Shown: positions 10,706 to 20,714 of the stretch, in pieces
How the letters are laid out: the number at the start of each line of letters is the position of its first letter
Position numbering within the stretch: the stretch's first letter is position 1
Source of the DNA: Chara braunii
Taxonomy: Eukaryota; Streptophyta; Charophyceae; Charales; Characeae
Length of the DNA stretch: 30,498 nucleotides
Assembly: GCA_003427395.1 (NCBI GenBank)
Contig: BFEA01001119.1
Coordinates: 92,907 to 123,404, forward strand
Reading direction: 5' to 3'
Position numbers and translations under genes: made by a program
Notes under the pieces: generated by a model
What the model saw: only the letters and a program-made list of their open reading frames with translations
The model's database searches: none
What the model was told of the DNA's origin: nothing

Positions 10706-10981
10706 ATGGATGGAATTATGGTTCGTTGGCGAGGCGGAGGAGGTTCAGGGACAGAAGGAAACTTCTCAGAATACATAGGTATATTGGGAGAAATCGAGGA
10801 AGTTTGGAAGAGGAGAGAGGAGGTTACAACGAGCACAATAGCATCTCTGCAGCAAGGATTGTGGGATCTGTGGGAGGTTGCGGTCCGCGGAACGTTTGGA
10901 AGAAAGGCATGAGAAGCTTCGACAGGGAGAGAGGAAATTTCTGAATAAGGAACGTGAATAGCATTTGGAAGAGGGAGGGAG

Positions 10982-11141
10982 GTGGAGGTTCCAGAGTCGA
11001 TAACCAAACAATGATGAGAACCCACTTACCATAAGAATATTTCGTCAGCATGTTCAACATAGTGGAGGTTCCAGAGTCGATAACCAAACAATGATGAGAA
11101 CCCACTTACCATAAGAATATCTCGTCAGGATGTTCAACATC
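10982..11141 (-). repeat. 80-bp tandem duplication of an exon end and its donor
   Basis: Two direct copies, 10982-11061 and 11062-11141, about two mismatches apart (atttcg/atctcg and cagcatg/caggatg). Read on the minus strand each holds the 3' part of dynamin exon e, the donor GTAAGT and about 50 bp of intron. The second copy in transcription order (near 11030) lacks the acceptor and the first codons. Reading through the first donor meets a stop just after the copy boundary, so using the second donor would truncate the protein. Confidence 0.9.
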
Positions 11142-11158
11142 AGAGCACCTTGACCAGC
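11110..11158 (-). CDS. DRP3: Dynamin-related protein (DRP3-like), exon e: stalk
   Basis: Exon of 49 nt, 16 codons plus one base. It reads AGQGALMLNILTRYSY and then the first base of a G-starting codon; DRP3 proteins have ESKxGQGALLLxxxxKY at this point, and the residue split by the intron is usually Ala, compatible with G. The acceptor is cttttgtttcag and the donor GTAAGT. An 80-bp tandem duplication just downstream repeats the last part of this exon together with its donor. The intron on the 5' side is about 5.1 kb and contains the U6 retrocopy and a RING-like gene fragment. The next expected exon (family motif SGGARIxYIF) was not found between 1 and 11109. Confidence 0.9.
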
Positions 11159-11496
11159 CTGAAACAAAAGTTTACAGTCAGACACAATGCTGTGACATAA
11201 TTCAGTACAGGCTTTGTTTGGAGGTGATAGACGGGGCACTGTGGAAACAGTGAAACAATGGTATACTAGATAGCCTGTTTCTTATATGAACAGAATATAG
11301 ACTGGGGTACCAACCCGGTCACCTGCGCTTGGTTGGTCGGGCAGCCCGGTCGACAACCGCCAGGCAAGGTCCCAGAAAACACAAAAATCAATAGTCTTGA
11401 AAAGAAAAAACTATGATATGCAGACTAATAAAATAAACAACCTTTGCCTGATGGTCGCAAAGACATTCTTTACCGAATTGGAAATCAAAATTACAC

Positions 11497-11622
11497 GTAT
11501 ATATTCCATACCTGTGGCGCATCACGTGCGCGCGAGCTCCGCACGTGTGTTGCATAGAGCACGCGCAAGCATGCGCGCACACGTGATGCAGCGCACCCCA
11601 ATAAATGGGGGTAAAAAAAAAA
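11497..11622 (+). repeat. GC-rich dyad element with A-tail, copy 1
   Basis: Starts atattccatacctgtggcgc, has an imperfect inverted repeat of gcatcacgtgcgcgc and gcgcgcacacgtgatgc, and ends in a 10-A run. Copies with the same start and A-tail lie at 12889-13003 (plus), 12770-12892 (minus) and 13789-13920 (minus). Confidence 0.75.
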
Positions 11623-11894
11623 TCGGAGGGCTGGCTGAGGTAGCCAATGGTGCCCCTCCCTTCTAAAAATCTAAGGGCACAGAAAAAAAATTGGGGCCAC
11701 GTATTCCTTGTTGAATAGTCTTTTTCCCAAAGGACCCCAGCAGATGCATCTGCAAGGGTCCCAACATCTCAAGAGACATCCAACAAATTTTGTGGGAGAG
11801 CGAAGCAGGTCAGCAATATATGTTCTGGATCTGAAGTCAGGTCTGTTTTCCAGCAGTTATGGATTACAAGTTACGACTACTTACTACCGTAGCT

Positions 11895-12145
11895 CTCTGT
11901 TTCTTTTGTTTCGTTTTCCTACAAGCAGTGGCCCTAAGGGCCTTGCTCCACTCGTCACCACATGCGCAAAAGACAAAACATATGGCGGCTTCAATGTTCT
12001 AGCAGAAGATTCATTCCTCTCTTTCTTTTGTTTCGTTTCCTACGAGCAGTGGCCCTAAGGGCCTTGCTCCACTCGTCACCACTTGCACCAAAGACAAAAC
12101 ATATGGCGGCGTGTGGTTTGATGTTCTAGCAGAAGATTCATTCCA
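11895..12145 (+). repeat. 121-bp tandem duplication
   Basis: Two copies of agcagtggccctaagggcct, then actcgtcaccac, then aaagacaaaacatatggcgg and gttctagcagaagattcatt, 121 bp apart. Related sequence recurs at 13335-13440 (plus) and 13495-13640 (inverted), sharing the palindrome ggccctaagggcc and cagcagttatggg. Confidence 0.85.
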
Positions 12146-12693
12146 GTTTTGCACATTTGGTGAGTAGTGGAGGGAAGCCCTGAAAAGCACGTGGTGAGTT
12201 TGCCTGCTACTGCCCAGAAAATTGCGTGCTCAGTGGTCCCATAGCTGCTGAAACACGGACCTTAATGTGAATCAACACCATATATACTTGGCGTGCCATG
12301 ACAAAATTGTTATTTTTAAAATGCATGGCCCTGTTTGTCTATCATAAAGCGAATTTTAGAGTCAGCCTTGATGGCCTCCAAACGTTCGATTTCATGGTCG
12401 CATCTGCAAACGAGAATTTGGAACCCAGATACTTTGCTCCCCTTCATTGTGGTTGACCGAGGGTCCACAGGAGACTACTATGGGAGCTCCGAAACCAATC
12501 CCGAAGCGAAGATTGATTTTCCCGCAGTTCTTTTCATGTTTGCCTTTGGGTTCTCTTTAGGCACGAAGTGCACCCTAGCATGGGTATGAACATTGCCTCG
12601 TTCATGGTGAGGAGGCCCTTGCTAATTCTGTGCAGGAGCCTCTCGGATAACCCGCAGGGGTTTTCTTGTTAATGTTAAGGAGCTATTTGTTTG

Positions 12694-12737
<44 letters not shown>

Positions 12738-12740
12738 CGT
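12694..12740. repeat. CT then CG microsatellite
   Basis: (CT)n switching to (CG)n, then gtgcac. The CG part is a strong Z-DNA-forming sequence type. Confidence 0.97.
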
Positions 12741-12769
12741 GCACATTCTCACACATCACAGCCGCTTTC

Positions 12770-12892
12770 TTTTCTTTTCTTTTCTTCTCTTTTCTTTTTT
12801 TCTCTATGTTTTTCTTTTTCTTTCCGCGCATCAATGACCAGCGCACCGCACCGCATGGCGCACTGCACACTTGCACCGCAGGTGTGAGATAT
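12770..12892 (-). repeat. GC-rich dyad element, copy 2
   Basis: The minus strand reads atctcacacctgcggtgcaa, continues through GC-rich words to gatgcgcgg and then an A-rich tail. It is head-to-head with the next copy. Confidence 0.6.
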
Positions 12893-13003
12893 TACATACT
12901 TGCGGCGCATAGATGAAGTGTGCTGTGCAGTGTGGTGCGCGCTGCGCAGTGCATAGATGAAGTGTGGTGCACGGTGCGCTGATCGCAGATGCAAAAAAAA
13001 AAA
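12889..13003 (+). repeat. GC-rich dyad element, copy 3
   Basis: Starts atattacatacttgcggcgc, contains the duplicated word gcatagatgaagtgtg, and ends gatgc followed by 11 A. Confidence 0.65.
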
Positions 13004-13049
13004 GGCAACTGTGATGTGTATACACGCTGGAGAGAGAGAGAGAGGGAGG

Positions 13050-13108
<59 letters not shown>

Positions 13109-13149
13109 GCAACTGTGATGTGTATACACGCTGGAGAGAGAGAGAGAGG

Positions 13150-13208
<59 letters not shown>
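13003..13208 (+). repeat. Duplicated GA microsatellite unit
   Basis: ggcaactgtgatgtgtatac followed by acgctggagag and a long (GA)n occurs twice, 104 bp apart (13004 and 13108). Confidence 0.95.
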
Positions 13209-13212
<4 letters not shown>

Positions 13213-13785
13213 TTAAAATTATTCAGGCAACCCCTGCCGGTACTTCAAAAGGTCCAAGGGTCCCGTCCGCAGGAGAAGGGTAGTCACTGGACTTGTAGTA
13301 AGGAGGGAGCAGGCCAGCTATACATGGTGTAGCTTCGAATTCAGATCCATGTTTCAGCAGTTATGGGTTACTGACTTACTAACTCGGCATGTGATTTTCA
13401 GGGCTTCACTCCACTACTCACCAAATGTGCAAAACTAGAATAAATCTTCTCCTAGAAACTGGAACCATACAAACCACATGTTTTTCTTTTGTCACGAGTC
13501 GAGGCCCTAAGGGCCACTGCACGTAAGAAACGGAAAAACAAAAAAACGAGACAACCACTGTAGTGTTTGTGGTACTTTCGTAACCCATAACTCTTGGAAC
13601 ACAGACCTGAATTGCTGGCCTGCTCGTGGAATCCAGCAGTTCAATGAACATCCTTCCAAAAGCATGGGAACCCTGCTGATTCTTTGCAGGGGGGCTTTTG
13701 CAAAGAGAATAGATCCAATGCGTAGTACGAAGTGGCCCCAAAAATTTTTTTTCTGTGCACGTACAGTTTTGGTTACCACGGCCTA

Positions 13786-13788
<3 letters not shown>

Positions 13789-13819
<31 letters not shown>

Positions 13820-13920
13820 TAAATGCGCCGCATCGCGTACGCGTGCACGTGTGCACATGCGCTATGCGGCGCGCGTGTGCAACTTGCGCACACGTGATGC
13901 ACCGCCTGTACGATATATTC
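13789..13920 (-). repeat. GC-rich dyad element, copy 4, with 30-A tail
   Basis: The minus strand reads gaatatatcgtacaggcggt, then gcatcacgtgtgcgc, then GC-rich dyads to gcgcatttac and a 30-base A-run (30 T on the plus strand at 13789-13818). Confidence 0.75.
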
Positions 13921-14519
13921 TTTTGGCCCGGCCGAGCAAGTGGTCCCGGGCCACTCTGGTGGCCTAGAATATAGAGATATAAAATACAAAAACAAAAAAG
14001 AAAAATATAAGCAGAATCAGCGGGATCACTGTTAGAGTTCGGCCAACAATGCCAGCCTGAATGTCCGAACATTCGCCCCCCCTGCCCCTGGCGTTTGGCT
14101 GAATACGGAAGTTGACATTTTTTCGGTTTTCCTTTTTCACTGTATGGCGGGAGGGGTGTTTTTCCCCCTCCCCATTTTTATATTTAAAAAAATCGCCGGG
14201 GGGGTGGGGTAGTGAAGTCTCTGCCGGACACTGCATACCTCCGCCTGATATGTGTGTGTGTTAAAAACTGTCACCACAGCAGCCCCTTTTGGACCTGGAT
14301 AAGTAGATAAAAAATTGAAACAGCTTTACCTCTATAGCAGACAATTAGGCACACTAAGATGAGAAAAACCAGAACATTGAAACAGTCTTACTCTAATAGC
14401 AAACAACAAGTCCATTATACTGCATTTTCCTTGTACAGTCCTTCCTTCACTATCTTTACTTCGACTTTCTTTTGGGTACCCCTTTTATCCCTTCCTGCAG
14501 CTCGCCTTCTGGTGTGCCT

Positions 14520-14601
14520 CTAACATAAAGGCTTGCCGCGTTGTTTGTCATTCAGCGCACGCTGCCCACATCCCCGTGTGCCATAACGGCCCACCTGCAC
14601 A
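14520..14601 (-). pseudogene. Shared last exon (QVGRYGT type), second copy
   Basis: After a pyrimidine-rich acceptor (cctcctttcatag) the minus strand reads QVGRYGTRGCGQRALN and stops 26 codons into the exon. The copy at 8053-8131 has the same phase, the same QVGRYGTxGxGQxAL core and a stop at nearly the same place. Conservation of acceptor, phase, frame and stop argues for a real terminal exon of the RING-like family rather than chance. Confidence 0.55.
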
Positions 14602-15390
14602 CTATGAAAGGAGGCAAAGGGGGAGGAAAAGTCGTGTCCATTTTTCAGCAAATCTTCAGCTTATATTTTGTCTGTTCTTGTAATGATGCTCATTCATACG
14701 CATTTACTAGTAGCACACAAGGGGAGCGAGGAAGGAAAGAAAAAGGGGGGGGAAGGAGTTCAAAACAGTGGAAAATCGGAAATACAGGGTTCTTTCTCAG
14801 TACACACCGCCAGGGCAGACGCCATAGAATGGCATTATCGTCTTCAGCCGAAAATGATGCCCGGGTGATGTATACCTTATATTCGTTTATGATGCCCGGG
14901 CGTTTTATTCAGTAAATTGGTAGCAGCTTTTGAGGCCACAATAATTCAAAAAAATGAAAGTAAAAAATTCCGTAAAAACAGATGTTGTCTAGGATTGTAA
15001 TGCAACCAACTTTTGGCCGAGGGTTACTTCAGAATTCATTATAAATTCGGAAATAAGAAATGAAAACAAAGAATCAAACCAAAACATACCCCTTGGAAGC
15101 GAAAAACCCTTTCAACCCCCTTCAAAACCCATATATACCGCCCTTCCCCCCCTTCAAAACCCATGTATACTCCCTCTACAAGGCACTCTTCCCACGGCAC
15201 ATTCAGACATAACGACCAGGCATTATATTGGAAGGAGTGTTATATTCGAACAAAAGTGAGTAAAAATAAAATATCTGATTTTATAAGGGTAAGTTGAATA
15301 TAACGCCACGGCGTTATTTTTAGGTGAAGACAGTAGAGGCCAGTCAGTGTTTGGGTTGCAGGGGAATTTGAGTCGAGGAACAGGTGTGGC

Positions 15391-15591
15391 CTATGGTAAG
15401 TGGCCAACCCCACAGAGCGGACAGGTCCGGTTCAGGAGTGGACTGTGGCGTTGAGTGGCACGACGAAGACAGATGTCACAGGCTACGTCGCTCCCACATG
15501 CATGCAGACCACAACTATATAGGCATTGCTGTTCCAGCCCGTGTCGGCAAATGGGACACGCCATGTCAGGGTGCAGTACACAGAGGGTCAG
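15391..15591 (-). pseudogene. RING-like Cys-rich fragment, second copy
   Basis: Open stretch of 67 codons on the minus strand ending in a TAG at 15391. It carries LCVLHPDMACPICRHG, CLYSCGLHACGSDVACDICL and NRTCPLCGVGHLP. LHPDxxCPIC matches module A of the retroelement RING-like region, and the closing CPLC is in the same relative place. Divergence is high, so this is a sister family member or an old 5'-truncated copy. It lies in the dynamin intron between exons d and e, same strand as the gene, just downstream of the U6 retrocopy in that direction. Confidence 0.6.
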
Positions 15592-15816
15592 TCAAGTAAA
15601 CAAACCAAGAACATCAACATCGTGGGAGGGAGAAGTACTACATGAGAAAAGGGAGGGAGGAGGGAGGAAGGGGAAGCTGAGGAGAGACAATAGGGCTCTC
15701 GGTATATTTCACCACCAGAGCAGACTTCTGCGGAGTGGCAGCTGGGGGTGCAATCAAGGATTAAAGGATGGGTCGTTGTCACTTGGAGCAGGGGAAATAT
15801 AGGGGCGAAGTGAATT

Positions 15817-15832
15817 AGAAGTTGGAGGGTTA
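15817..15832. repeat. Target-site duplication, left copy
   Basis: agaagttggagggtta, identical to 15959-15974. The preceding bases are TT, giving TT/AGAA, close to the TT/AAAA site of L1-type endonucleases. Confidence 0.95.
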
Positions 15833-15850
15833 GTCCTTTGGGACATCCGT

Positions 15851-15882
<32 letters not shown>

Positions 15883-15931
15883 GGCCCCTGCGCAAGGATG
15901 ACACGCATAAATCGAGAAATGGTCCAAATTT
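15833..15931 (+). pseudogene. U6 snRNA retrocopy
   Basis: 99 bp covering full-length U6: gtcctttgggacatccg at the 5' stem, then the ACAGAGA box (gatacagagaagattagcat), then the AGC-containing ISL region and gaaatggtccaaattt at the 3' end. U6 is the catalytic snRNA of the spliceosome. The copy is followed by an A-rich tail and flanked by a perfect 16-bp direct repeat, and there is no TATA box at about -25, no plant upstream element, and no T-run terminator. It is therefore a retroposed pseudogene, not a transcribed gene. The body is almost intact, so the insertion looks young. Confidence 0.95.
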
Positions 15932-15974
15932 ATAAAATTTAAAAAAAAAATAAAAAAAAGAAGTTGGAGGGTTA
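15932..15974. repeat. A-rich tail and right target-site duplication of the U6 copy
   Basis: A-rich tail (ataaaatttaaaaaaaaaat and further A) up to 15958, then agaagttggagggtta at 15959-15974, a perfect match to the left flank. Confidence 0.95.
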
Positions 15975-16267
15975 CTTGTATGTCTGTGTGTGTGTGCAGG
16001 TCGGGGTGATTGATGGATAGATTGACTGGTTGATTTATAAAGGAAATTACTCTTCTATAAAATGACAGAAGTGAGAGCTGTGCACCTGCCCCTCAGAACT
16101 ACAAACACACAGAGTTCCCTTGCCTTCTGTAAGCCTGTAGAACTGATACTGAAGCAATCTCAGGCCACAATTGAATCATGAATTTTAGTGTCATGTATCA
16201 CTTAGCATAAACAACACAACACTAAGGTCGACAGCTTGGTACATCCAAAAAAGCTACAGCACTATAC

Positions 16268-16381
16268 CTTAGACTCCGTCAACTCTCCATACGAGGCCAG
16301 CTCTTTCTGCAATGTCACTATTTGAGTGTTGATTCGTGCTTTGAGATCTGGAAGAATTCCACGGATATGTTGTACCAGTAT
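16268..16381 (-). CDS. DRP3: Dynamin-related protein (DRP3-like), exon d: stalk
   Basis: Internal exon of 114 nt, 38 codons, phase 0. It begins ILVQHIRGILPDLKARINTQ and ends ASYGELTESK, the first long helix of the dynamin middle domain (stalk), which mediates oligomerisation into helical collars. LPxLKxRI and SYGExxESK are typical of plant DRP3. The acceptor is gtttcctgtgcag; the donor is GTATAG, weaker than the others. An intron of about 2.4 kb separates it from exon c. A plus-strand open frame starting at 16322 crosses this exon in antisense and is a shadow. Confidence 0.94.
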
Positions 16382-18776
16382 CTGCACAGGAAACACAGTT
16401 GTCCAGTGTATGTCATAACCAATCAGAGAGGCCGGGTGGTGGAAGAGAAGGGAGGCAGGACAGGAAGGAATCCACCGTCAACGGCGTCAAGGCAGGAAGG
16501 AAAGGAAAGAATTTGCCCCCCAACCCCATTCATCCATTCTACCCAAACAAGGGAGGAATGGGGGAGGGCAAACAAACCCACAAAACCAAGACCCAACCCC
16601 GGGCCAAAAGGCCCAAATAATAACATAACACAGAACAACACATCGTGCAGAAATCACAAGCCTGAGTGATGCACCCCCGTTCTCACATTCGTTCATACAA
16701 CTGCACCGAAACAATAACTGCGTAATGACCTGCAAACTCAGAGACTGAGAACTCTGCTGTTTTCTGAGTTTGGTCGCTGGATTGTGTGACTTGCTGATAT
16801 TCAGGCATTCTGCTTCTGCTTAGATCTCGAAGCATGTGAGTGTGCATGATTGCTGAGTTTCCACGTGTCTGTCTGACTGCATGATTGCTCGGGTGTGTGT
16901 GTGACCCACCAGGGTACTTGTATGCTGCAAAGGCCCTCCGGCCTGGCACTTACCTGTGGCCGTGCTTTTGTGGGGTTGCAGCAGGAAATTCGTAGTAGGC
17001 TAGGCCCGCGTAGGATGGAAAACACTCTCAAGTAGTGGGTAGGTAGGCAGAACAAGACAAAAGTTAGTACGTTTAGAGGCCAAAAGCATTTTTGGGTCCA
17101 GTAGGCTTAGGGTCTAGGGGTACCGGTCCAGTAGACCATGTCTTAGGCCTGCAGTGAGGGATATCAGATTGCAATGATGCTTCCCTCCGAAAGGAGGAAT
17201 GTACCAGTAGCTTGGGAGGCCGAGCGGCCTGGAAAGTCACTGCCCAAAGAGGCAGTTGTCCGGAATATCTAGGAAGAGAGTGAAGACCTCTTCCTTATTT
17301 CGCACCAGGCAAGTTTGGCGACCAGACGCTCGAGCGAGCGCTCAGCTTGGAGGAGCGCTGGGAGGAAGAAGGCAGGCTTGGCCCTCTGCCATAGATGTTG
17401 CGGAGAGGACCAAGGAGGAGGACCAAAGAGGAGGCTCCAGGGAAGCAGTAGGAGGAAGAAGACGGTGAGCAAGGAGGAGAGTGGCAGGGGTGCTTACCTG
17501 GCTATGGTGGTCTGCATCTTCATCTCCTTGGTTGGCGCTGCACCTGGAAGGCCCCAGTTGGGGTTGGCTTCTTCAAGGAAGACTGCGGGGTAGTGATAGG
17601 CATGGCGGCCATGGTAGGAGGGGCATATCAGCTTTGCTTTGTCTTTTCAACATCAGAGAAAGGCTCCGTTAGTCCGCCATTGCCACTTGCTTGACCAGGA
17701 AGGAGGAAGGTGCATGAGATGAGATGGCTATGGTGGACCTCGTGCGTGGTTGGCAGTAAGGATAGGATTCGGACATTGATTCTGGTTCATTCTTTCATTG
17801 TTATTATTATTATTATTGAGAAGAAGTTGGGGGAGTTCAAGAAGGTTGGAGATGGTGGCGAGTTGGAGAGGGATCTTTGCTGCTGTACATCTTCTCCTTC
17901 TTCCTTTGTCCATTTCTCTTTCCAAGTTCTTTCATTTCAGTTGCAATGGAATGGCATTGTCTTTCTTTGAGTCATTGCACTTGAAGATCGCCAGGATCAT
18001 AACAACTACATTGTGTTTCATTTTTCAAAAGACAATGCCAACGGCATGCAAATGTGTTGGGAACAGGCTTGCTGCCATCCATGCTGGGGAAAAAAACAAA
18101 AAAAAAAAGTGAAAGCCCACTCAATGCAACAACACAACAACATCGCCCAATTCACAAACCAACAACGGAAGATGTGGCATGCTTTGGCGTCCCAGACAGG
18201 ACCTGGAGGCCCGGACATATCTTTCAGTAGGCCCCTTGGCCTCCTGGGCGTTTTTGACATCTACGACCTGCTGAGCGGGCCTGGGAGATCGTGAGGACCT
18301 AGGTGAGTAATACGGGTATTAAGCAGAGCTGAGAGGGCAAGGTGTGGGCTTGGTGCCACGAGGGGGTAAGGCGAACGGGAACTCAAACACAGCAGAAGCC
18401 GCATTCTCGATAAAAGCAGACTTCAGCAATCCAGTCAGAAACATGGTTATGGAAATGGCATTGTGATTCTAAATATAAAGCCAAAGGAAAAGCAGGGACC
18501 AGTGGGGTCGCCCATTGTGACTCGACGCAATGCTCACAATGATTGGCTGCTGTCAAAGAGCATGTGAGGGTCAGCAACTGAAACAAGGCACCAACGGAGG
18601 CAGAAGCAATGGCCCGGTGTCAACTATGGGGTAAGGCAGGTCAGGGTGGGGTGATTGGCTGGGTGTATGGGTAGGAAGGAGAAAGGCAGAGGCACTACGG
18701 TGTCTAAAAGATAAAGAAGGATCATTAACAAAAGGGGTCTGGTGAGATGCCACTTAATCAAATTCTCAATACTTAC
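16382..18776. other. Dynamin intron between exons c and d
   Basis: 2.4 kb intron. It holds low-complexity GA-rich and pyrimidine-rich DNA and the ATT repeat; no embedded gene or transposon is recognised. Confidence 0.7.
17797..17817. repeat. ATT microsatellite
   Basis: About seven units of (TTA)n in the intron between dynamin exons c and d. Confidence 0.9.
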
Positions 18777-18836
18777 AACGTTTAATTTTTCTCCAAGCTT
18801 CTGTACTCCGCAACGGTCCGCAAGGCCATGATACAC
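18777..18836 (-). CDS. DRP3: Dynamin-related protein (DRP3-like), exon c
   Basis: Internal exon of 60 nt, 20 codons, reading VYHGLADRCGVQKLGEKLNV. In plant DRP3 proteins the FFRSRP helix is followed by VYxGLxDRxGVxxLxxKLN, so this joins exon b without a gap. The acceptor is tttgtctttccag. Two GT positions are possible at the 3' end; I chose GTAAGT, after AACGTT, because it is the consensus donor and keeps phase 0 and the family length into the next exon. The intron on its 5' side is about 0.8 kb. Confidence 0.92.
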
Positions 18837-19633
18837 CTGGAAAGACAAATAAACACGGAACAACAAAGTGAGAAATTGGCTCCAAGTTGAAGGCAAACAA
18901 AACATTTTGACACCCCTAATGAAAGCCCCCCATTCATTTCCGAAACCTCCTGCCCTGCTAGAACAGTGATAAGAAACTGGCTTCCTTACAACATGTCTAA
19001 CCTTTGGATTCTCAAGAGATAATATTTGCTGCAAAATCCTGCTAACGACTTCCCATAACATAAAACTAACCCTCAGAGGCTGAATTGGCAGGGAGTCAGT
19101 TGCAGGAGGCCATATTCATTTACATTTTTTTCTTCCATTGTAAAGCTATCATGCTTCATGCACTGGGCGATATATAAGCGCAAGCACATTACCAGAAAAT
19201 TGAAGGACAAGACCAGTCAGTCAATTGAGAATGTGGGCAGATGGGGAAAAAAGATGGGGAACTTCCGAGAAGAAAGAATGAAACATTAGAGGCTGAAGCG
19301 ATGCAGCTCGTGAAAAGATGTGAACGGTGGCAAGGGAAGTGCCGATCAACAAATATCACATCATGGACGATGGTTCCGGGGAGAAGAGAAACTCTCATAC
19401 GCAAGAGCGTGGAGCAGAAAGGAGACCCTCGAGCAGGAGGGCAACAAAAGGAGAAGTCAGGGACACGTTCTCGCTCAGGGGTGCACTTTCGATGCTCATT
19501 GACATTGCCATTGTGTCATGCCCATTGTCAGTGCCATTGCGTCAGACATATGGTCAAGGAAGAAGAGCTGCAGAACAGTTTGGGCAAATGTAGAGTGATA
19601 AGGGGGATTCACAAGATCTAATTGCATACTCAC

Positions 19634-19702
19634 AGGTCTGCTTCTAAAGAAACTTTCCTCCTGAGCCAAGGCTTCTCTGATGCTCAGGTTGGCATTTATG
19701 TC
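19634..19702 (-). CDS. DRP3: Dynamin-related protein (DRP3-like), exon b
   Basis: Internal exon of 69 nt, 23 codons, phase 0. It reads DINANLSIREALAQEESFF followed by RSRP, directly continuing the VNRSQQ of the exon at 29063-29164; dynamins have VNRSQxDI and then a charged helix ending in FFRSRP. The acceptor is gatttcactgcag and the donor GTGAGT. It lies about 9.4 kb downstream of the previous exon; that intron contains the Penelope-like element and two sequencing adapters. No stop, frameshift or lost splice site is seen, so the gene may well be functional despite its bloated intron. Confidence 0.93.
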
Positions 19703-20099
19703 CTGCAGTGAAATCACAGTTGCAAGCCACGGAATAGACGGCACAGCAGCACCATAAGAACCAGCGTACTTAGCCACACATGGAGAAGCACAACCACAGG
19801 ATCAGTAAACCAGCTCTCCGGACATGTCAGCTGACAGCGGGAAGCCACCCAGTAACTAAATTAAGATCCACACAGTGCTTCCATTGACTAAGGGCCACAA
19901 AGCACTCGAGACTCCACCTAAATCTATCCCGCCCTCTGGACCCTCTTGGCCCCCTTTACACCTCTCAACACTGCCTAGTCCGCCTAAAACCCTGGCTGAA
20001 CTTCACAATTATATGAGGCCACAATCCCAGGATCACAGTACTATTTACGTCGGGACTGGATTTTGCCTGACGTTGGGTATAACTACCCTTGACCAGGGT

Positions 20100-20190
20100 A
20101 GTCATGCCGACGGTCGGCGACCCCGTCGGCTGCCGACCAGCCGACGGTAGGCATCGTCGGCACCGACCAGTAGGCACCCCGCAAAAAAAG
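20100..20190 (+). repeat. GTCGGC-rich block ending in an A-run, 20-kb copy
   Basis: Reads gccgacggtcggcgaccccg, later gtcggcaccgaccagtaggc and accccgcaaaaaaa, and then enters a TA microsatellite. The direct counterpart is 7496-7606. Confidence 0.8.
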
Positions 20191-20193
20191 AAT

Positions 20194-20246
20194 ATATATA
20201 TATATATATATATATCGTCAAATATATATATATCGTCAAATAGAAC
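20194..20246. repeat. TA microsatellite with cgtcaaata words
   Basis: (TA)n, then cgtcaaatatatatatatcg and tcaaatagaa. The same tatatcgtcaaataga ends the window at 30498. Confidence 0.95.
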
Positions 20247-20546
20247 TGCCCGGTAAACCGTAGGCAGTTGTCACAGAACTATTGACTAAGAGCATGAGCA
20301 CGTGAAGTAGAAGAAGAAATAAGATGAGCAAAGAAAAGAAAAACGAAAGGACAGACAGGCCAAAGAAAAGAACAACGAAAGGACAGACAGGCAAAGAGAC
20401 ATGCAAACCAGAATGACACTTTGTTTCAAAGTATGATTATTTCTTTCAGTGTTTTACAAAAAATATTTACACTGAATCAAAGGATAAAAATAAAAAACAA
20501 AGACACATTGAAATCATTCAGTTTCTCATCTTCTTAACGCCTCCTC

Positions 20547-20584
20547 CTGTCTCTTATACACATCTAGATGTGTATAAGAGACAG
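20547..20584. other. Nextera mate-pair junction adapter (contamination)
   Basis: Exactly 38 bp: the 19-bp Tn5 mosaic end CTGTCTCTTATACACATCT followed by its reverse complement. This is the circularisation junction of Nextera mate-pair libraries, not genomic DNA. Translation gives the well-known artefact peptide ending in VYKRQ. Confidence 0.98.
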
Positions 20585-20714
20585 GTGCACATTCGCTATA
20601 GCGCCCGTAGGCACAGATGGGACATACTGCATCTGGATGCAGAGGATGTTCACAATCCGGATACAGGTGGCATCCCTGCCGACAGTGGGCCCAAAAATTA
20701 TATGGTTGTTGCAC
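20585..20714 (-). other. Chimeric 130-bp insert, another copy of RING-like module A
   Basis: The sequence between the adapters is nearly identical to 21330-21454 (one clear difference, ctatag against ctttag, until they diverge after ggttgt). On the minus strand it reads HCRQGCHLYPDCEHPLHPDA and then VCPIC without the stop present in the 21.3-kb copy. It is probably a mate-pair fragment of the same or a sister copy trapped by the assembler. Confidence 0.85.

Noticed and set aside
10645-10710. tRNA-like words ggctcagtggtagcacgcta and ggttcag
   Set aside because: The acceptor and anticodon stems do not pair and the T-loop consensus is missing; the segment is a diverged copy of the 9.3-kb repeat with an insertion.
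12335-12589. 84-codon plus-strand frame starting MSIIKRILESALMASK
   Set aside because: No motif, no splice support, and it lies in the dynamin intron in antisense; kept out as unsupported.
15833-15931. Functional U6 snRNA gene
   Set aside because: There is no TATA or upstream promoter element and no T-run terminator; the A-tail and flanking duplication show retroposition.
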